DNA of 64,000 nucleotides from Flavobacteriales bacterium (GCA_020635795.1 JACJZD010000001.1:1001001-1065000), one strand, 5' to 3'; shown: positions 34,940 to 43,437, numbered from the stretch's first letter. Translations and numbers: made by a program. The notes: generated by a model not told the origin, from the letters alone.

Positions 34940-36292
34940 TTAAAGTTTAAAAGATATTGAGATAGCAAGCAAGTTTGAGTTAAACCTAACCAAAGATAAC
35001 GCATCTGTTTTATCTTCAAATTGGTAAAATAAATTTACCGATGTATTTAAAGATAAAGGTTTGCTAAACCGGACATTTACTTGATGATGAATATTATCGT
35101 AAGAATTTTGTAAAAATGAACCATAATATTCTGTAATTGGGATATTGTTCTTTTTTAAATAAGAAATAAATAATGAAGATTTTTTTAATTTAATCTTTGC
35201 AAAGGGTGAAAAAATCAATTTGCCTCTACCTTTTAGTGGTTGATAAAAAACTGATCCAATAGTGAATTTTTCCTGTGCAAATGGCAGAGTATATTGGATT
35301 GAAGTCCCAATTATAATTTGTTGTTCGTTGTTTGGATAATCAATGAGTTTAATTGTAGAATCTTTACGTTGTGTATTCTCAATTGGAGGGGTTTGAGGTT
35401 TTACTCTACTAATGGTTATTTCTGTCCATTGTGTTTCTGAAATGCTCGAAGAAGGATTTTCTAAGTTTAATTGTGCAAAAGGAGATATTTTTAACGGACC
35501 AGAAACATGGGTTGCGCCTAAGTAAAAGAATGCTCCTTGTTGATTATAATCTCCTTTTAATAAATGATTTTTTCGATAAATGGAGTCTGTTTTAAAATCA
35601 CCAGGAAATGCAGGAGGGGTAGATGCTGTTTTTGAGGTGTCATATTTAAAATCGATATCGGCATTGTATAGGTGTAGGTGAGTGCTAAAATCAACACTCC
35701 ATTTATTGCTTAATTTTATTGAACTACCCAGGTAATATTGTAGTTGTGTAAAATCTCCCCAAATGTTGTTTTGTTGGTTTTGCAACGTAAAATTTTGAAA
35801 TAACGCTAATTTTTTAGCGGGTAAATGTCCTAATCCTACATTAAAGAAATTGATGTTTCCAGCCATTTCTTTATTTGCAGATAATTTTGAACCTCCACCA
35901 AGGTTTATCGCACTAATTATCTTGGTAAATTTAATGGAATCACCAATAGCAGAACTATGCGTTTGAGCTGTTAAAAATAGATTTCCAGTTTCAACTGAAG
36001 TGTAATATAAATAGTAAGCAGTAACATTGCTGCTTTGATTTTGTTGATAAGCTTTTAGCAAGTATTTTTCTGCTCGATGATATTTTTTTAATTGAAAAAA
36101 GGCAATACCAATTCGTAAATTCAAGTAATGATAATCAATAGCTTTGGTAGTATTTATTTCGGATAACTCTTGCCATTTAGCGTTGGAATATAAGTAGTAG
36201 CTCAAGCTATCAATGGTTTTAAAATCACTAACATGTTGAGCGTTAGTGGAAAATCCAAACAGCATAAATACAATAATTATCCATTTACACAT
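34940..36292 (-). CDS. Outer-membrane barrel protein with N-terminal TPR
   Basis: 450 residues with a signal peptide (MFGFSTNAQ). Residues about 25-120 are TPR-like (LNLRIGIAFFQLKKYHRAEK, YLLKAYQQNQ). From about 150 onward the sequence reads as paired amphipathic strands (NFTLQNQQNNIWGDFTQLQY, KWSVDFSTHLHLYNADIDF, HQVNVRFSKPLSLNTSVNLF) ending in ...LLAISISFKL, a plausible barrel-closing strand. It overlaps the upstream fusion gene by 16 bp, so translation is coupled. It may be the outer-membrane element of the same system; no family name known to me. Confidence 0.72.
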   Translation of the reverse strand: MCKWIIIVFMLFGFSTNAQHVSDFKTIDSLSYYLYSNAKWQELSEINTTKAIDYHYLNLRIGIAFFQLKKYHRAEKYLLKAYQQNQSSNVTAYYLYYTSVETGNLFLTAQTHSSAIGDSIKFTKIISAINLGGGSKLSANKEMAGNINFFNVGLGHLPAKKLALFQNFTLQNQQNNIWGDFTQLQYYLGSSIKLSNKWSVDFSTHLHLYNADIDFKYDTSKTASTPPAFPGDFKTDSIYRKNHLLKGDYNQQGAFFYLGATHVSGPLKISPFAQLNLENPSSSISETQWTEITISRVKPQTPPIENTQRKDSTIKLIDYPNNEQQIIIGTSIQYTLPFAQEKFTIGSVFYQPLKGRGKLIFSPFAKIKLKKSSLFISYLKKNNIPITEYYGSFLQNSYDNIHHQVNVRFSKPLSLNTSVNLFYQFEDKTDALSLVRFNSNLLAISISFKL

Positions 36293-38472
36293 AAGCTTGC
36301 TTTAAATTGTTTTTTAGTGCTGATGAAGTTAAAGGATAACTGATTGTTCTCTAGGATAGAAAATTTGTACAAATGCTGAATGGTTTTTTTATTTAAAACC
36401 AGCCCTGAACATTCTGTGCTAAAGTTAATTTCTGTAGGGTTATGAGTATTGTTAGCAGAGGTAAAAGAAAATTGATAGTTCACTTTTAAATAATGAAAGA
36501 AAGGAGCAGTAAAATCGTGGATAAAACTAAATAATCCATTAAATAAATCGGTAATTATTAATTGATCATTCAATTGAACATCAGGATAATAACCTAATAA
36601 AACTTTATGAGCTCCTTTGTAAAAATGATGTAGTAAAGAGTCTTTATCGCCATAAAAATCAGTGAAGTAAAACAGTGTGCCGTTATTAACGAAATAGGCG
36701 GTTGAATTGGTTTTGTGGCAATAGAAATATGCTTGATTGACAGAGTTTACAATTACTTCCCATTTCACAAATTCTTTTTTATTGTGTTGTTCAACTTCCC
36801 AAGTTAAAAGTTGTCCAGGTATAAAATTAAAAGTGTCGGATAAAAGTTTTGTAGTATTTACATTGCTTATTTGCATGTTTTCTTTTGGAATGTCGAAGCT
36901 GTGAAATTGGTATTTTCCATTTAAAACAGACAAATAGTAATCCATAGGGTAGCTTATGGTTTTAGAGCCGACATAAGGTGTGGTTTGCATTTGAAAATGC
37001 AAGTGGGGCTCGGGCGAACGACCAGAGCTTCCGCAATAAGCAATTACCTGCCCTTTATACACATGATCGCCTTGTTTAACCAACATGCTTTCTTTTTTAA
37101 GATGGCTCAATTTGGAGTATAAATATTCGGTATGTTTAATGATAATGGTATTTCCCCAATTATTTGAAATATCCATTCCACTAATAGGGTTGTCATCAAT
37201 ACCATCAACAATGGTAGAAACAATTCCACCTGCTGGTGCTAATACAGGTAAATTATAGCAGTAGTAGTCTTTTAAATCATGCCCTTCATCTTTAAATGTT
37301 TTTCCTTCTTCGTTGGTTACATCAAAATCTAAAGCGTACCTGTAATCGTCTTTATGAGTAATGTTTCCATTGTTTCCTTGTGAAACCCTCCAAAAACCAA
37401 TGATAGGTAAGGAGATGTTAAGGTAAGTTTGGCTACTAAATCGATCTACACTGTTAAAATGCTTGTAATGATTTTTTTCGGGTGAAAAATGTTGAAGATA
37501 TACCCGATATAGTTTTGATGTAAAAGCTCGTTGGTTTAGTGCGTACAATATCATTATTACAACGATGTTGAAAGGTAAAGAATAGAGTGGGAGTCCAAAA
37601 AATTGAAATATACCATGTATTCCACTAATGATTAGGGCTATTAATGGGATACTAAAGATTAAAAGTAAAAAAGAGCGTTTGGAAGCTACGATAAAAAAAC
37701 CACCTAAGGCAATGGCGGTAAGTATAAAATTAAAGCCAATGTAAGAGTAGATGAGTTGTGAAAAATCGGCTTCCATTAATCGGTAAAACATAAAGCCAAG
37801 TGCAAATCCAAAAATGGACAATACAAAAGAAATTCGTGAATGAATTAATATTCCAATAGCAATTATAATTCCAGCTAAATCGTTGTACTGAAACAAAATA
37901 GCCCCTAATGATCTGAAGTAAAGATAGAGTATGTCGGCAAAAGGTAAATGCCCCACAAAATCGGTAACACTTGTAAATAAAACTGGGAAATACGTTTCGA
38001 GCGATAAGACTGTTTTTTCGTGTAATTCTAATGCCGAGAAATTTTTACCACCAAGAATAATTAGCCATGTTACTAGAAGAAAAGGTATACTTAAAAACGG
38101 CAATCCTTTTGTGGCTAAATGGTTCATAAACCACACTGTTAAAAAGAACGTAAGAATTGCAGTCAATACTAACAGAATAATTAATGAGAAGTTAAATTGA
38201 TAAAAAATACCGATGGCAACACCAACCATGGCTGAGTTATAGGTGTAAGTACCTTCACGAATGTTTTTATGGTCGAAATTGAAAAGTAAAGCAGTTAACT
38301 GACAAGTTAAAATAGATAAAATGGCTGCAATACCTGCTCCTAAATCGAAGAAAGAAACCAATAGTAATATTGCTGCTAACAGTTTACTATTACTAAAATA
38401 TACTTGAGAAAAACTGTTTAAGATTCCCTCTAGAATAAGTTTGGTGTAATATTTAATGGTTAAAAAGTTCAT
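36277..38472 (-). CDS. Urea-transporter-like membrane domain fused to M23 peptidase domain
   Basis: 731 residues. Residues about 15-310 form a polytopic domain with urea-transporter features: YTYNSAMVGVAIGIFYQF, GLPFLSIPFLLVTWLII, and the second-half counterparts FRSLGAILFQYNDLAGIIIA and YIGFNFILTAIALGGFFI. Residues about 355-520 are an M23 (LytM) domain: DYRYALDFDV, NNWGNTIIIKHTEYLYSKLS, VKQGDHVYKGQVIAYCGSSG and the zinc motif HLH (H490, H492). A 200-residue C-terminal region is unassigned. It would be a channel in the inner membrane with a periplasmic peptidoglycan-hydrolase-like domain. Gap to the decarboxylase gene is 7 bp. Confidence 0.85.
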   Translation of the reverse strand: MNFLTIKYYTKLILEGILNSFSQVYFSNSKLLAAILLLVSFFDLGAGIAAILSILTCQLTALLFNFDHKNIREGTYTYNSAMVGVAIGIFYQFNFSLIILLVLTAILTFFLTVWFMNHLATKGLPFLSIPFLLVTWLIILGGKNFSALELHEKTVLSLETYFPVLFTSVTDFVGHLPFADILYLYFRSLGAILFQYNDLAGIIIAIGILIHSRISFVLSIFGFALGFMFYRLMEADFSQLIYSYIGFNFILTAIALGGFFIVASKRSFLLLIFSIPLIALIISGIHGIFQFFGLPLYSLPFNIVVIMILYALNQRAFTSKLYRVYLQHFSPEKNHYKHFNSVDRFSSQTYLNISLPIIGFWRVSQGNNGNITHKDDYRYALDFDVTNEEGKTFKDEGHDLKDYYCYNLPVLAPAGGIVSTIVDGIDDNPISGMDISNNWGNTIIIKHTEYLYSKLSHLKKESMLVKQGDHVYKGQVIAYCGSSGRSPEPHLHFQMQTTPYVGSKTISYPMDYYLSVLNGKYQFHSFDIPKENMQISNVNTTKLLSDTFNFIPGQLLTWEVEQHNKKEFVKWEVIVNSVNQAYFYCHKTNSTAYFVNNGTLFYFTDFYGDKDSLLHHFYKGAHKVLLGYYPDVQLNDQLIITDLFNGLFSFIHDFTAPFFHYLKVNYQFSFTSANNTHNPTEINFSTECSGLVLNKKTIQHLYKFSILENNQLSFNFISTKKQFKASLCVNG

Positions 38473-38479
38473 TCAACAA

Positions 38480-39847
38480 TTAAAGTGAAAATTTGGTTAA
38501 ATGCGCAGGAACTTTTTCGTCTTTCTGAACCGATTCAACGGTTTCTCTTGATTTAATTAAATGAGATTTTCCTTCAGTATCAATTAACACAATGGCTGGT
38601 CGTAATGAAATAAACTGCATGGATTGTGTTACATTGTAAGCACCAACATAATGAGCTACCACATGATTGCCGGGTTTTAATGGTGGCATGGAAATACTAT
38701 CTCTAACCACATCAATATTCATACACATAGGACCGTAAAGTGTGGTATCTTCTGTATGATAACCCAATTCTTCTACTGGAGTTATTTTGTGGTCGTACCA
38801 GAATGAGGTAAACAATACATTTACACCAAAATCTAAGATGGTTGCTCTTCTTCCGTCAGATAGGCGTTTGTTGGCAATTACACTTCCTACCAAATATCCA
38901 GCATCATCAATTAATGCTCTTCCAGTTTCTAGGTATAAGTATGGTAAATCACCTTTATCAAAGCCAGCACCTAACAACGAAGAGGTAATAGCTTCGGCAT
39001 ATTCAGCAATATCTGGAACAGTATCGCTACCCATGTAGTAAGAGCCTTTTAAGGTGTTTTTAGAAGCAAAACCACCCCCCATATCAATGTAAGTGATAAC
39101 TTTTTTGTATTTGGTTTTGATGTTTATCGCCAAATCAGCCATTTTACTTGCTGCAACAGCATAAGCTGATGGCGTTAGCATAAATGTACCAATGTGAGTG
39201 TGTAAACCCACTAATTCTAATCTATCGGTAGCCATAATTTTGTTAATGGCATCCCAAGCTTGTCCGTTTTCGTAATTAAAACCAAACCTATCCCACATGG
39301 GGTAAATGCCCGTATCCATGTTTACTCGAATAGCAACTCTAGGTTTTTTAGGTAAATCTTTTGCGTATTCATTTAACCGATACAATTCATCTAAATGGTC
39401 GATGTGTATTGGCGAATTGTTTTTAATGGATAAAGCTAAATCTTCGTCAGTTTTATCAGGACCATTAAAAATAATTTTGTCGCCCGGAACTCCATTTAAT
39501 AAGGCTTTTTGATATTCAAAAATAGACACCACTTCTGCCCAAGAGCCTTCTTGGTGATAAATATCGCAAATGGCATTTAAATAACAGGTTTTGTACGACC
39601 AAGCAAACTGAACTTTAGGGTAGCGAGTTTCAAAAGTGCGTTTTGCAGCCTTGTAGTTTTCTCTAATTTTTTTCTCAGAATAAACAAACAGTGGCGAGCC
39701 ATATTCTTTTATTAAATCTAAAATGGGTACACCATCAATTTGAGCAAATGATGACCATTCGGTTCTTTTTCCAAATTTGTTCATCAAACCTGCATTTAAA
39801 GGTTTTATTAGGGGTCTTTCGTATGTTTTTTTAGTTTCTTTTTTCAT
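38480..39847 (-). CDS. PLP-dependent decarboxylase (alanine-racemase fold, DAP/ornithine decarboxylase type)
   Basis: 455 residues, fold-type III PLP enzyme. The PLP lysine is K86 in FAWSYKTCYL. Further blocks: EGSWAEVVSIFEYQKAL, GLHTHIGTFML, the glycine-rich YIDMGGGFASK that holds the PLP phosphate, YLETGRALIDDAGYLVGSVI, and the active-site cysteine in LYGPMCMNIDVV. All catalytic features of diaminopimelate, ornithine or arginine decarboxylases are present, but it diverges from LysA, and its neighbours (ATP-grasp, PqqD-like) point to a special pathway. The substrate is probably a basic or diamino acid, free or attached to a carrier; this is inferred. PLP could come from pdxH at 29473. Confidence 0.85.
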   Translation of the reverse strand: MKKETKKTYERPLIKPLNAGLMNKFGKRTEWSSFAQIDGVPILDLIKEYGSPLFVYSEKKIRENYKAAKRTFETRYPKVQFAWSYKTCYLNAICDIYHQEGSWAEVVSIFEYQKALLNGVPGDKIIFNGPDKTDEDLALSIKNNSPIHIDHLDELYRLNEYAKDLPKKPRVAIRVNMDTGIYPMWDRFGFNYENGQAWDAINKIMATDRLELVGLHTHIGTFMLTPSAYAVAASKMADLAINIKTKYKKVITYIDMGGGFASKNTLKGSYYMGSDTVPDIAEYAEAITSSLLGAGFDKGDLPYLYLETGRALIDDAGYLVGSVIANKRLSDGRRATILDFGVNVLFTSFWYDHKITPVEELGYHTEDTTLYGPMCMNIDVVRDSISMPPLKPGNHVVAHYVGAYNVTQSMQFISLRPAIVLIDTEGKSHLIKSRETVESVQKDEKVPAHLTKFSL

Positions 39848-39859
39848 CTTTTCAATTTT

Positions 39860-40921
39860 TTAAAGTTCACCGTGGGTTGAAATTTGTTCAAAGTCTTTCA
39901 TGTCAACAATTAAGTCGTACGAATACCTGATGAACAGTTTACCAACTTCAAATTTTGTATAGGTTTTATAGTGTTGCTTAAGAGCCATGTTTACAACACT
40001 TTCTACCTGATTTTGTCCTGCTCCAACTGGTAAGTAACACCATGCTGGAAAACGAGGATTGATTTCAATTAAGTAATATTCATCATCGGTAGTTTTCATT
40101 ACTTCCAACTCAAACGGACCATTCCATTTGGTTTCTTTAATGAGTTTTTTTGTAAGACTCATTAATTTACTATCAGAAATAGTAACTCCAGCCCAAGCTT
40201 TACCTTTATCAGTAATATAAAGTTTACGCATTGGAACTGCTCCAACCAATTTACCGTTTCCGTCGCCAACGCCACAAATGTTTACTTCGGTACCGTGAAC
40301 AAATTCTTGGATAAGCACAGGCAAACCCCATTGAGCACTAATTTTATTAAAATGCTGTATGGCTTGATCGGTGGTGTAAGCAATTTTTGCATCGTAAAAT
40401 TTACCTTTAATTACCAACGGAAAACCAAATTCGGATACTAACCCAGGTAATTCGTTAGGGTTGTATAGCATTTTAGCAAAAGGAACCGTTATACCGTGTT
40501 TTTTACCGTATTCGTAAAGATTTACTTTGTTTCGAGCTTCAAATTGTTCCATGGTAGGTATCGACATACGAATACCTAACTCATCATTTAACCGTTTTTC
40601 GAGTTTAATGAAATTGAACAATTCGGCATCGAAGTTTGGAAACAAAAAATCAATGTTTTCAATATTGTTGATGTACTGAAATCGATCAAACATCACTTCT
40701 GTTCCAGCCGATGGAAAAGGGACTTGGTAAACCTTGTCGACCAAATCGCTCATGTAAATACCCGGTTCTAAGGTTTCGTAACTTAAACCAATAATACGAA
40801 CATTAAAGCTTTTTGCCTCGCGCAAAGCTCTAATAACAGGTACACCTGGTCCAGGACTATCAATGGCGTTTAATCCAGTAACAGCAACGGTAAAAGTTGG
40901 TTTTGTTTCAACTTTTTTCAT
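39860..40921 (-). CDS. ATP-grasp ligase
   Basis: 353 residues. The N-terminal Rossmann-like part FTVAVTGLNAIDSPGPGVPV and RIIGLSYETLEPGIY resembles the CarB/PylC subgroup of ATP-grasp enzymes. ATP-binding segments: EFGFPLVIKGKFYD (lysine for phosphate), PVLIQEFVHGTEVNICGVGD, and the Mg site WNGPFELEVMKT and YYLIEINPRFPAW. The family ligates a carboxylate to an amine via an acyl phosphate. Between the PqqD-like gene (6 bp) and the decarboxylase (12 bp), it is a candidate amide-bond-forming enzyme of this operon. Acceptor unknown. Confidence 0.85.
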   Translation of the reverse strand: MKKVETKPTFTVAVTGLNAIDSPGPGVPVIRALREAKSFNVRIIGLSYETLEPGIYMSDLVDKVYQVPFPSAGTEVMFDRFQYINNIENIDFLFPNFDAELFNFIKLEKRLNDELGIRMSIPTMEQFEARNKVNLYEYGKKHGITVPFAKMLYNPNELPGLVSEFGFPLVIKGKFYDAKIAYTTDQAIQHFNKISAQWGLPVLIQEFVHGTEVNICGVGDGNGKLVGAVPMRKLYITDKGKAWAGVTISDSKLMSLTKKLIKETKWNGPFELEVMKTTDDEYYLIEINPRFPAWCYLPVGAGQNQVESVVNMALKQHYKTYTKFEVGKLFIRYSYDLIVDMKDFEQISTHGEL

Positions 40922-40927
40922 GTGTTT

Positions 40928-41167
40928 TTAGTTAATTAGTTTGTAACTGGTTAGCATCATTTTAAAATCATACAAGTCTTTTTCTACAGTATCTTTGTCG
41001 ATAGCAAAATCGTTTAACAATTTTTCTACGATTTCGTCGTCCGACAATTTGTCTTGTATAAGTTTTAAAATTTCAACACCAATTGGGTTAAGCGAATAAC
41101 TGTCGCCAGACGACGGGTTGAATAAGAACCCAGAGTCGCTAATGGCAATGTCTTTTTTTAATTTCAT
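40928..41167 (-). CDS. PqqD-like protein (RiPP recognition element fold)
   Basis: 79 residues of the PqqD family: DIAISDSGFLFNPSSGDSYS, then LNPIGVEILKLIQDKLSDDE, VEKLLNDFAIDKDTVEKDLY and a final DFKMMLTSYKLI. The fold, a winged-helix RRE, binds leader peptides in many peptide-modification pathways, and stand-alone copies also serve as carrier-peptide chaperones. It is the first structural gene after the AraC regulator and has its own -7 box. No precursor peptide gene was found beside it. Confidence 0.85.
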   Translation of the reverse strand: MKLKKDIAISDSGFLFNPSSGDSYSLNPIGVEILKLIQDKLSDDEIVEKLLNDFAIDKDTVEKDLYDFKMMLTSYKLIN

Positions 41168-41191
41168 AACTTGTTAGTTTTTGAGATGATA

Positions 41192-41199
41192 CAAATTTA
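41192..41199 (-). promoter_or_regulatory. -7 promoter element before the PqqD-like gene
   Basis: On the minus strand TAAATTTG matches TAnnTTTG, 25 bp before the ATG at 41167. No TTG stands at the -33 position, which fits an activator-dependent promoter; the AraC-type gene just upstream is the obvious candidate. Confidence 0.55.
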
Positions 41200-41251
41200 T
41201 ATGCACTTTTTAGCCTTCGTATTACACAATTTTGATTAATTTGTATAAAAT

Positions 41252-41836
41252 TTAGATTAATAAATTTTCTAATGAAACTCTATATTTATTAGGGTTTTCT
41301 TTAAATTTTGATATGGTAATACCTGTAGTTTTTTTAAATTGATTACTTAAATAATGTACGCTGCTATAACCCAACATAAACGATATTTCACTAACACTAA
41401 ATTCGCCGTGAGATAGCATTTCTTTGGCTTTTTCAATTTTTAATAAGATGATGTATTTTTCTAAGGTGGTTTTGGTTTGTTTTTTAAATATTTTACTCAG
41501 TTTATCGTAGGGCAATTGCAGCTTTTGACTAATATAATCGGAATTACGAATTAAGGAGTTGGAGTTGTAGCTGTAAAAAATAAGTTCTACAGCCGCTTGT
41601 TTAATTTTTTCTACTAAAATACAGTCGGCATTTTGCAACAACTCAAAACCAAGCGATTTGAATTGATCAATTATTTTTTTCTCTGAAATTTCGTTTTCGT
41701 TGTACGATAAACACACTTCTCCAATTTTAACGTGCTGTATTGAAACTGGTTTTATCAACGAAAAATTAAGCTCTATTAACCTTATACAACTTTTGCCCAA
41801 CATGTTTTTTAGGTAGTATGTTTTTGTATTGGGCAT
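41252..41836 (-). CDS. AraC-family regulator with HMA-like N-terminal domain
   Basis: 194 residues. The C-terminal part (about 100-185) is a standard AraC DNA-binding domain: LEKYIILLKIEKAKEMLSHG, FSVSEISFMLGYSSVHYLSN, FKKTTGITISKFKENP. The N-terminal 60 residues look like a heavy-metal-associated (HMA) fold: MLGKSCIRLIE, IGEVCLSYNENEISEKKIID, FKSLGFELL. In related regulators that I recall, the loop reads CxxC (as in MVCNRCI); here the first cysteine is glycine, so the metal site is incomplete. 84 bp upstream of the PqqD-like gene on the same strand. Confidence 0.85.
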   Translation of the reverse strand: MPNTKTYYLKNMLGKSCIRLIELNFSLIKPVSIQHVKIGEVCLSYNENEISEKKIIDQFKSLGFELLQNADCILVEKIKQAAVELIFYSYNSNSLIRNSDYISQKLQLPYDKLSKIFKKQTKTTLEKYIILLKIEKAKEMLSHGEFSVSEISFMLGYSSVHYLSNQFKKTTGITISKFKENPNKYRVSLENLLI

Positions 41837-42053
41837 TGTTAAAGCGTACTTAATTTTTGGTTTAGCAAATTACGAACAATATATTGACTTATTGTTTGAA
41901 AACCTATTTTGAATAGCTAAGGGGTGTTAAATTTTGTTAACATAAACACTTATAAAGTGTTATGAAAAACGAAAATTACAAAATTGGTACGAAATTAAAA
42001 TCGTTGTATTTGTAAAAAGTAGCATAAATTCTTAGCCGATGTTTTAACGTGTA

Positions 42054-42479
42054 TTATTCTTCACCCGAAAACCATGACAACATACTATCAACTTTCAAAT
42101 TATCTTTTCCATCAATCACAAACAATACGGCTCCATTTACTCCATACTTTTGGTTGTGGTAATTTTTGACTCCTATAGTTAATGCATCTTGTTGGTTGTT
42201 GCAAAAAATTAAGGTTAACAATATATTCGACGATTTTGTTTGAAAATAATATTTTTCTTGAATAAGATGTTCGCCCATTAAGCTGTCGTTATGCTCTTGA
42301 TGTGTTACAAATTCTTCTTCATAATTATTGAGAAACCATTCCATTTGTTTTTTATTGGGGTGTTCAACATTTAACTGAATATTCATTTTTTCTGTTTTAG
42401 CATGTTGAGGATTTACTTGGTTTTGGCAAGAAAATGAGATGAAACTCAATAAAAATATGATTATAAACGAATTTTTCAT
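42054..42479 (-). CDS. Hypothetical lipoprotein
   Basis: 141 residues with a lipoprotein signal (IFLLSFISFSCQNQ). The mature part is polar, with a strand-rich stretch (SSNILLTLIFCNNQ, GAVLFVIDGKDNLKVDSML) and no motif that I recognise. It stands alone, with more than 200 bp of apparently non-coding sequence on both sides, in a region of accessory character. Confidence 0.6.
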   Translation of the reverse strand: MKNSFIIIFLLSFISFSCQNQVNPQHAKTEKMNIQLNVEHPNKKQMEWFLNNYEEEFVTHQEHNDSLMGEHLIQEKYYFQTKSSNILLTLIFCNNQQDALTIGVKNYHNQKYGVNGAVLFVIDGKDNLKVDSMLSWFSGEE

Positions 42480-42584
42480 TTTTGTTATCTAATTAGAAAA
42501 AGATGGGGAAGAAGTATTCATTGTTGTTATGTAACGTGTCTTTAGTTTGTTTAATGCTTAAAAGTAATAATTTTGTGAGAAATT

Positions 42585-42632
42585 ACCCCTCTCGGTCTCC
42601 CCTCAAGGGGAGAAGTCCCTCTCTTGAGTGAG
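42585..42632. repeat. Palindromic CTCCCCTCAAGGGGAG repeat
   Basis: GC-rich island in an AT-rich gap. CTCCCCT/AGGGGAG (42597-42612) pairs around CA, flanked by CCCCTCTC and CCCTCTC words. I recall similar words repeated across Bacteroidota intergenic DNA. The rest of the 269-bp gap (42480-42748) holds GTTAGGT (42736-42742), discussed under findings, and no gene. Confidence 0.6.
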
Positions 42633-42748
42633 GATTAAGCTGGGTGAATAAAAAGCACAGACAAAAATTATGGCAAAAACTGCAAAAGTTTTAAGTAACC
42701 ACAACAGCTAGCAACCGCATGTTTTTATAAATGATGTTAGGTAAAGTT

Positions 42749-43225
42749 TTATTTATCAATTATTGAATCTTGTATTAATTTTCTACATTCTGCAGAAATT
42801 TCTTGTTCGTTGAATAAGTACTGAATTGGTTTATTCCTTTTAGGTTTCATCACAGGCTTTGCGATTTGAAAAATCTCCAATGTTTCAAGGTTGAAAAATA
42901 TTTGGCATCCGATTGGATTTTCAGCTGTTACTATATCCATATGGATGTAGTGTGGCATTAATTCAGGGGCATGATACCATGAAGCAGAGAACTCTATTTT
43001 ATAGTCTTTATAGTCTTTGAAAAACTCTTTTACACATTCAGGAACAGTAATTTGTTTATGATTTATAGTTAAAGTAAATGTTGAACGGTCAAATTTTGCG
43101 ACAGAATATTTTTCAGGAAGCCCTATTAATTTCCCCTCTTCACTTAGTTTGATAGGAGTGTCAGTATGAGCAATTGAAGCTATTGATAGCAAAAGTAATA
43201 TGGTAGAAAGAATCCAACTTTTCAT
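42749..43225 (-). CDS. Hypothetical secreted protein
   Basis: 158 residues with a signal peptide (ILSTILLLLSIASIAHT). The mature part contains SEEGKLIGLPEKY-like and SASWYHAPELMPHYIHMDI segments and no domain that I recognise. It stops 6 bp from a GTTAGGT word, and a long imperfect palindrome lies upstream, so it may be a gene cassette. Base use is similar to the neighbours. Confidence 0.6.
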   Translation of the reverse strand: MKSWILSTILLLLSIASIAHTDTPIKLSEEGKLIGLPEKYSVAKFDRSTFTLTINHKQITVPECVKEFFKDYKDYKIEFSASWYHAPELMPHYIHMDIVTAENPIGCQIFFNLETLEIFQIAKPVMKPKRNKPIQYLFNEQEISAECRKLIQDSIIDK

Positions 43226-43239
43226 TGTATTTTAATTTT

Positions 43240-43437
43240 ACTTAACGCTAGGCTATGCATAGTGCAGGGTTTGAAAAGCGGAAATTTCAAATTTGCACGT
43301 AGCCAAGAGTTTATATTTTGTTTTTAATTTTTTCACGTTAAATACCAAATTAAATTATTGGCGGACTTTATTAAATGCACTGACCTTTAGTTTAGTAGAA
43401 AACCCGCATTACGTATAGCCATTGTTGGTATTTCGTT
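43240..43437 (-). repeat. attC-like imperfect palindrome
   Basis: Read on the minus strand, this begins with AACAATGGC and the arm TATACGTAATGCGGGTTT, and ends with the matching AAACCCTGCACTATGCATAG followed by GCCTAGC and GTTAAGT. GTTAAGT (43246-43240) fits the integron core GTTRRRY exactly. A nested stem GGCTA...TAGCC (43251-43304) contains TGCA and TTTGAAA/TTTCAAA pairs. The left part overlaps the end of the 89-residue gene. Confidence 0.45.

Noticed and set aside
38480..39847. Annotating the decarboxylase as LysA (diaminopimelate decarboxylase)
   Set aside because: The catalytic features fit, but the sequence diverges from LysA blocks and the operon context is not lysine synthesis; the substrate is left open.
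41961..42014. A 17-codon plus-strand frame (MKNENYKIGTKLKSLYL) near the RRE operon as a precursor peptide
   Set aside because: It is on the opposite strand to the operon, has no core-like end, and frames of this length are expected by chance.
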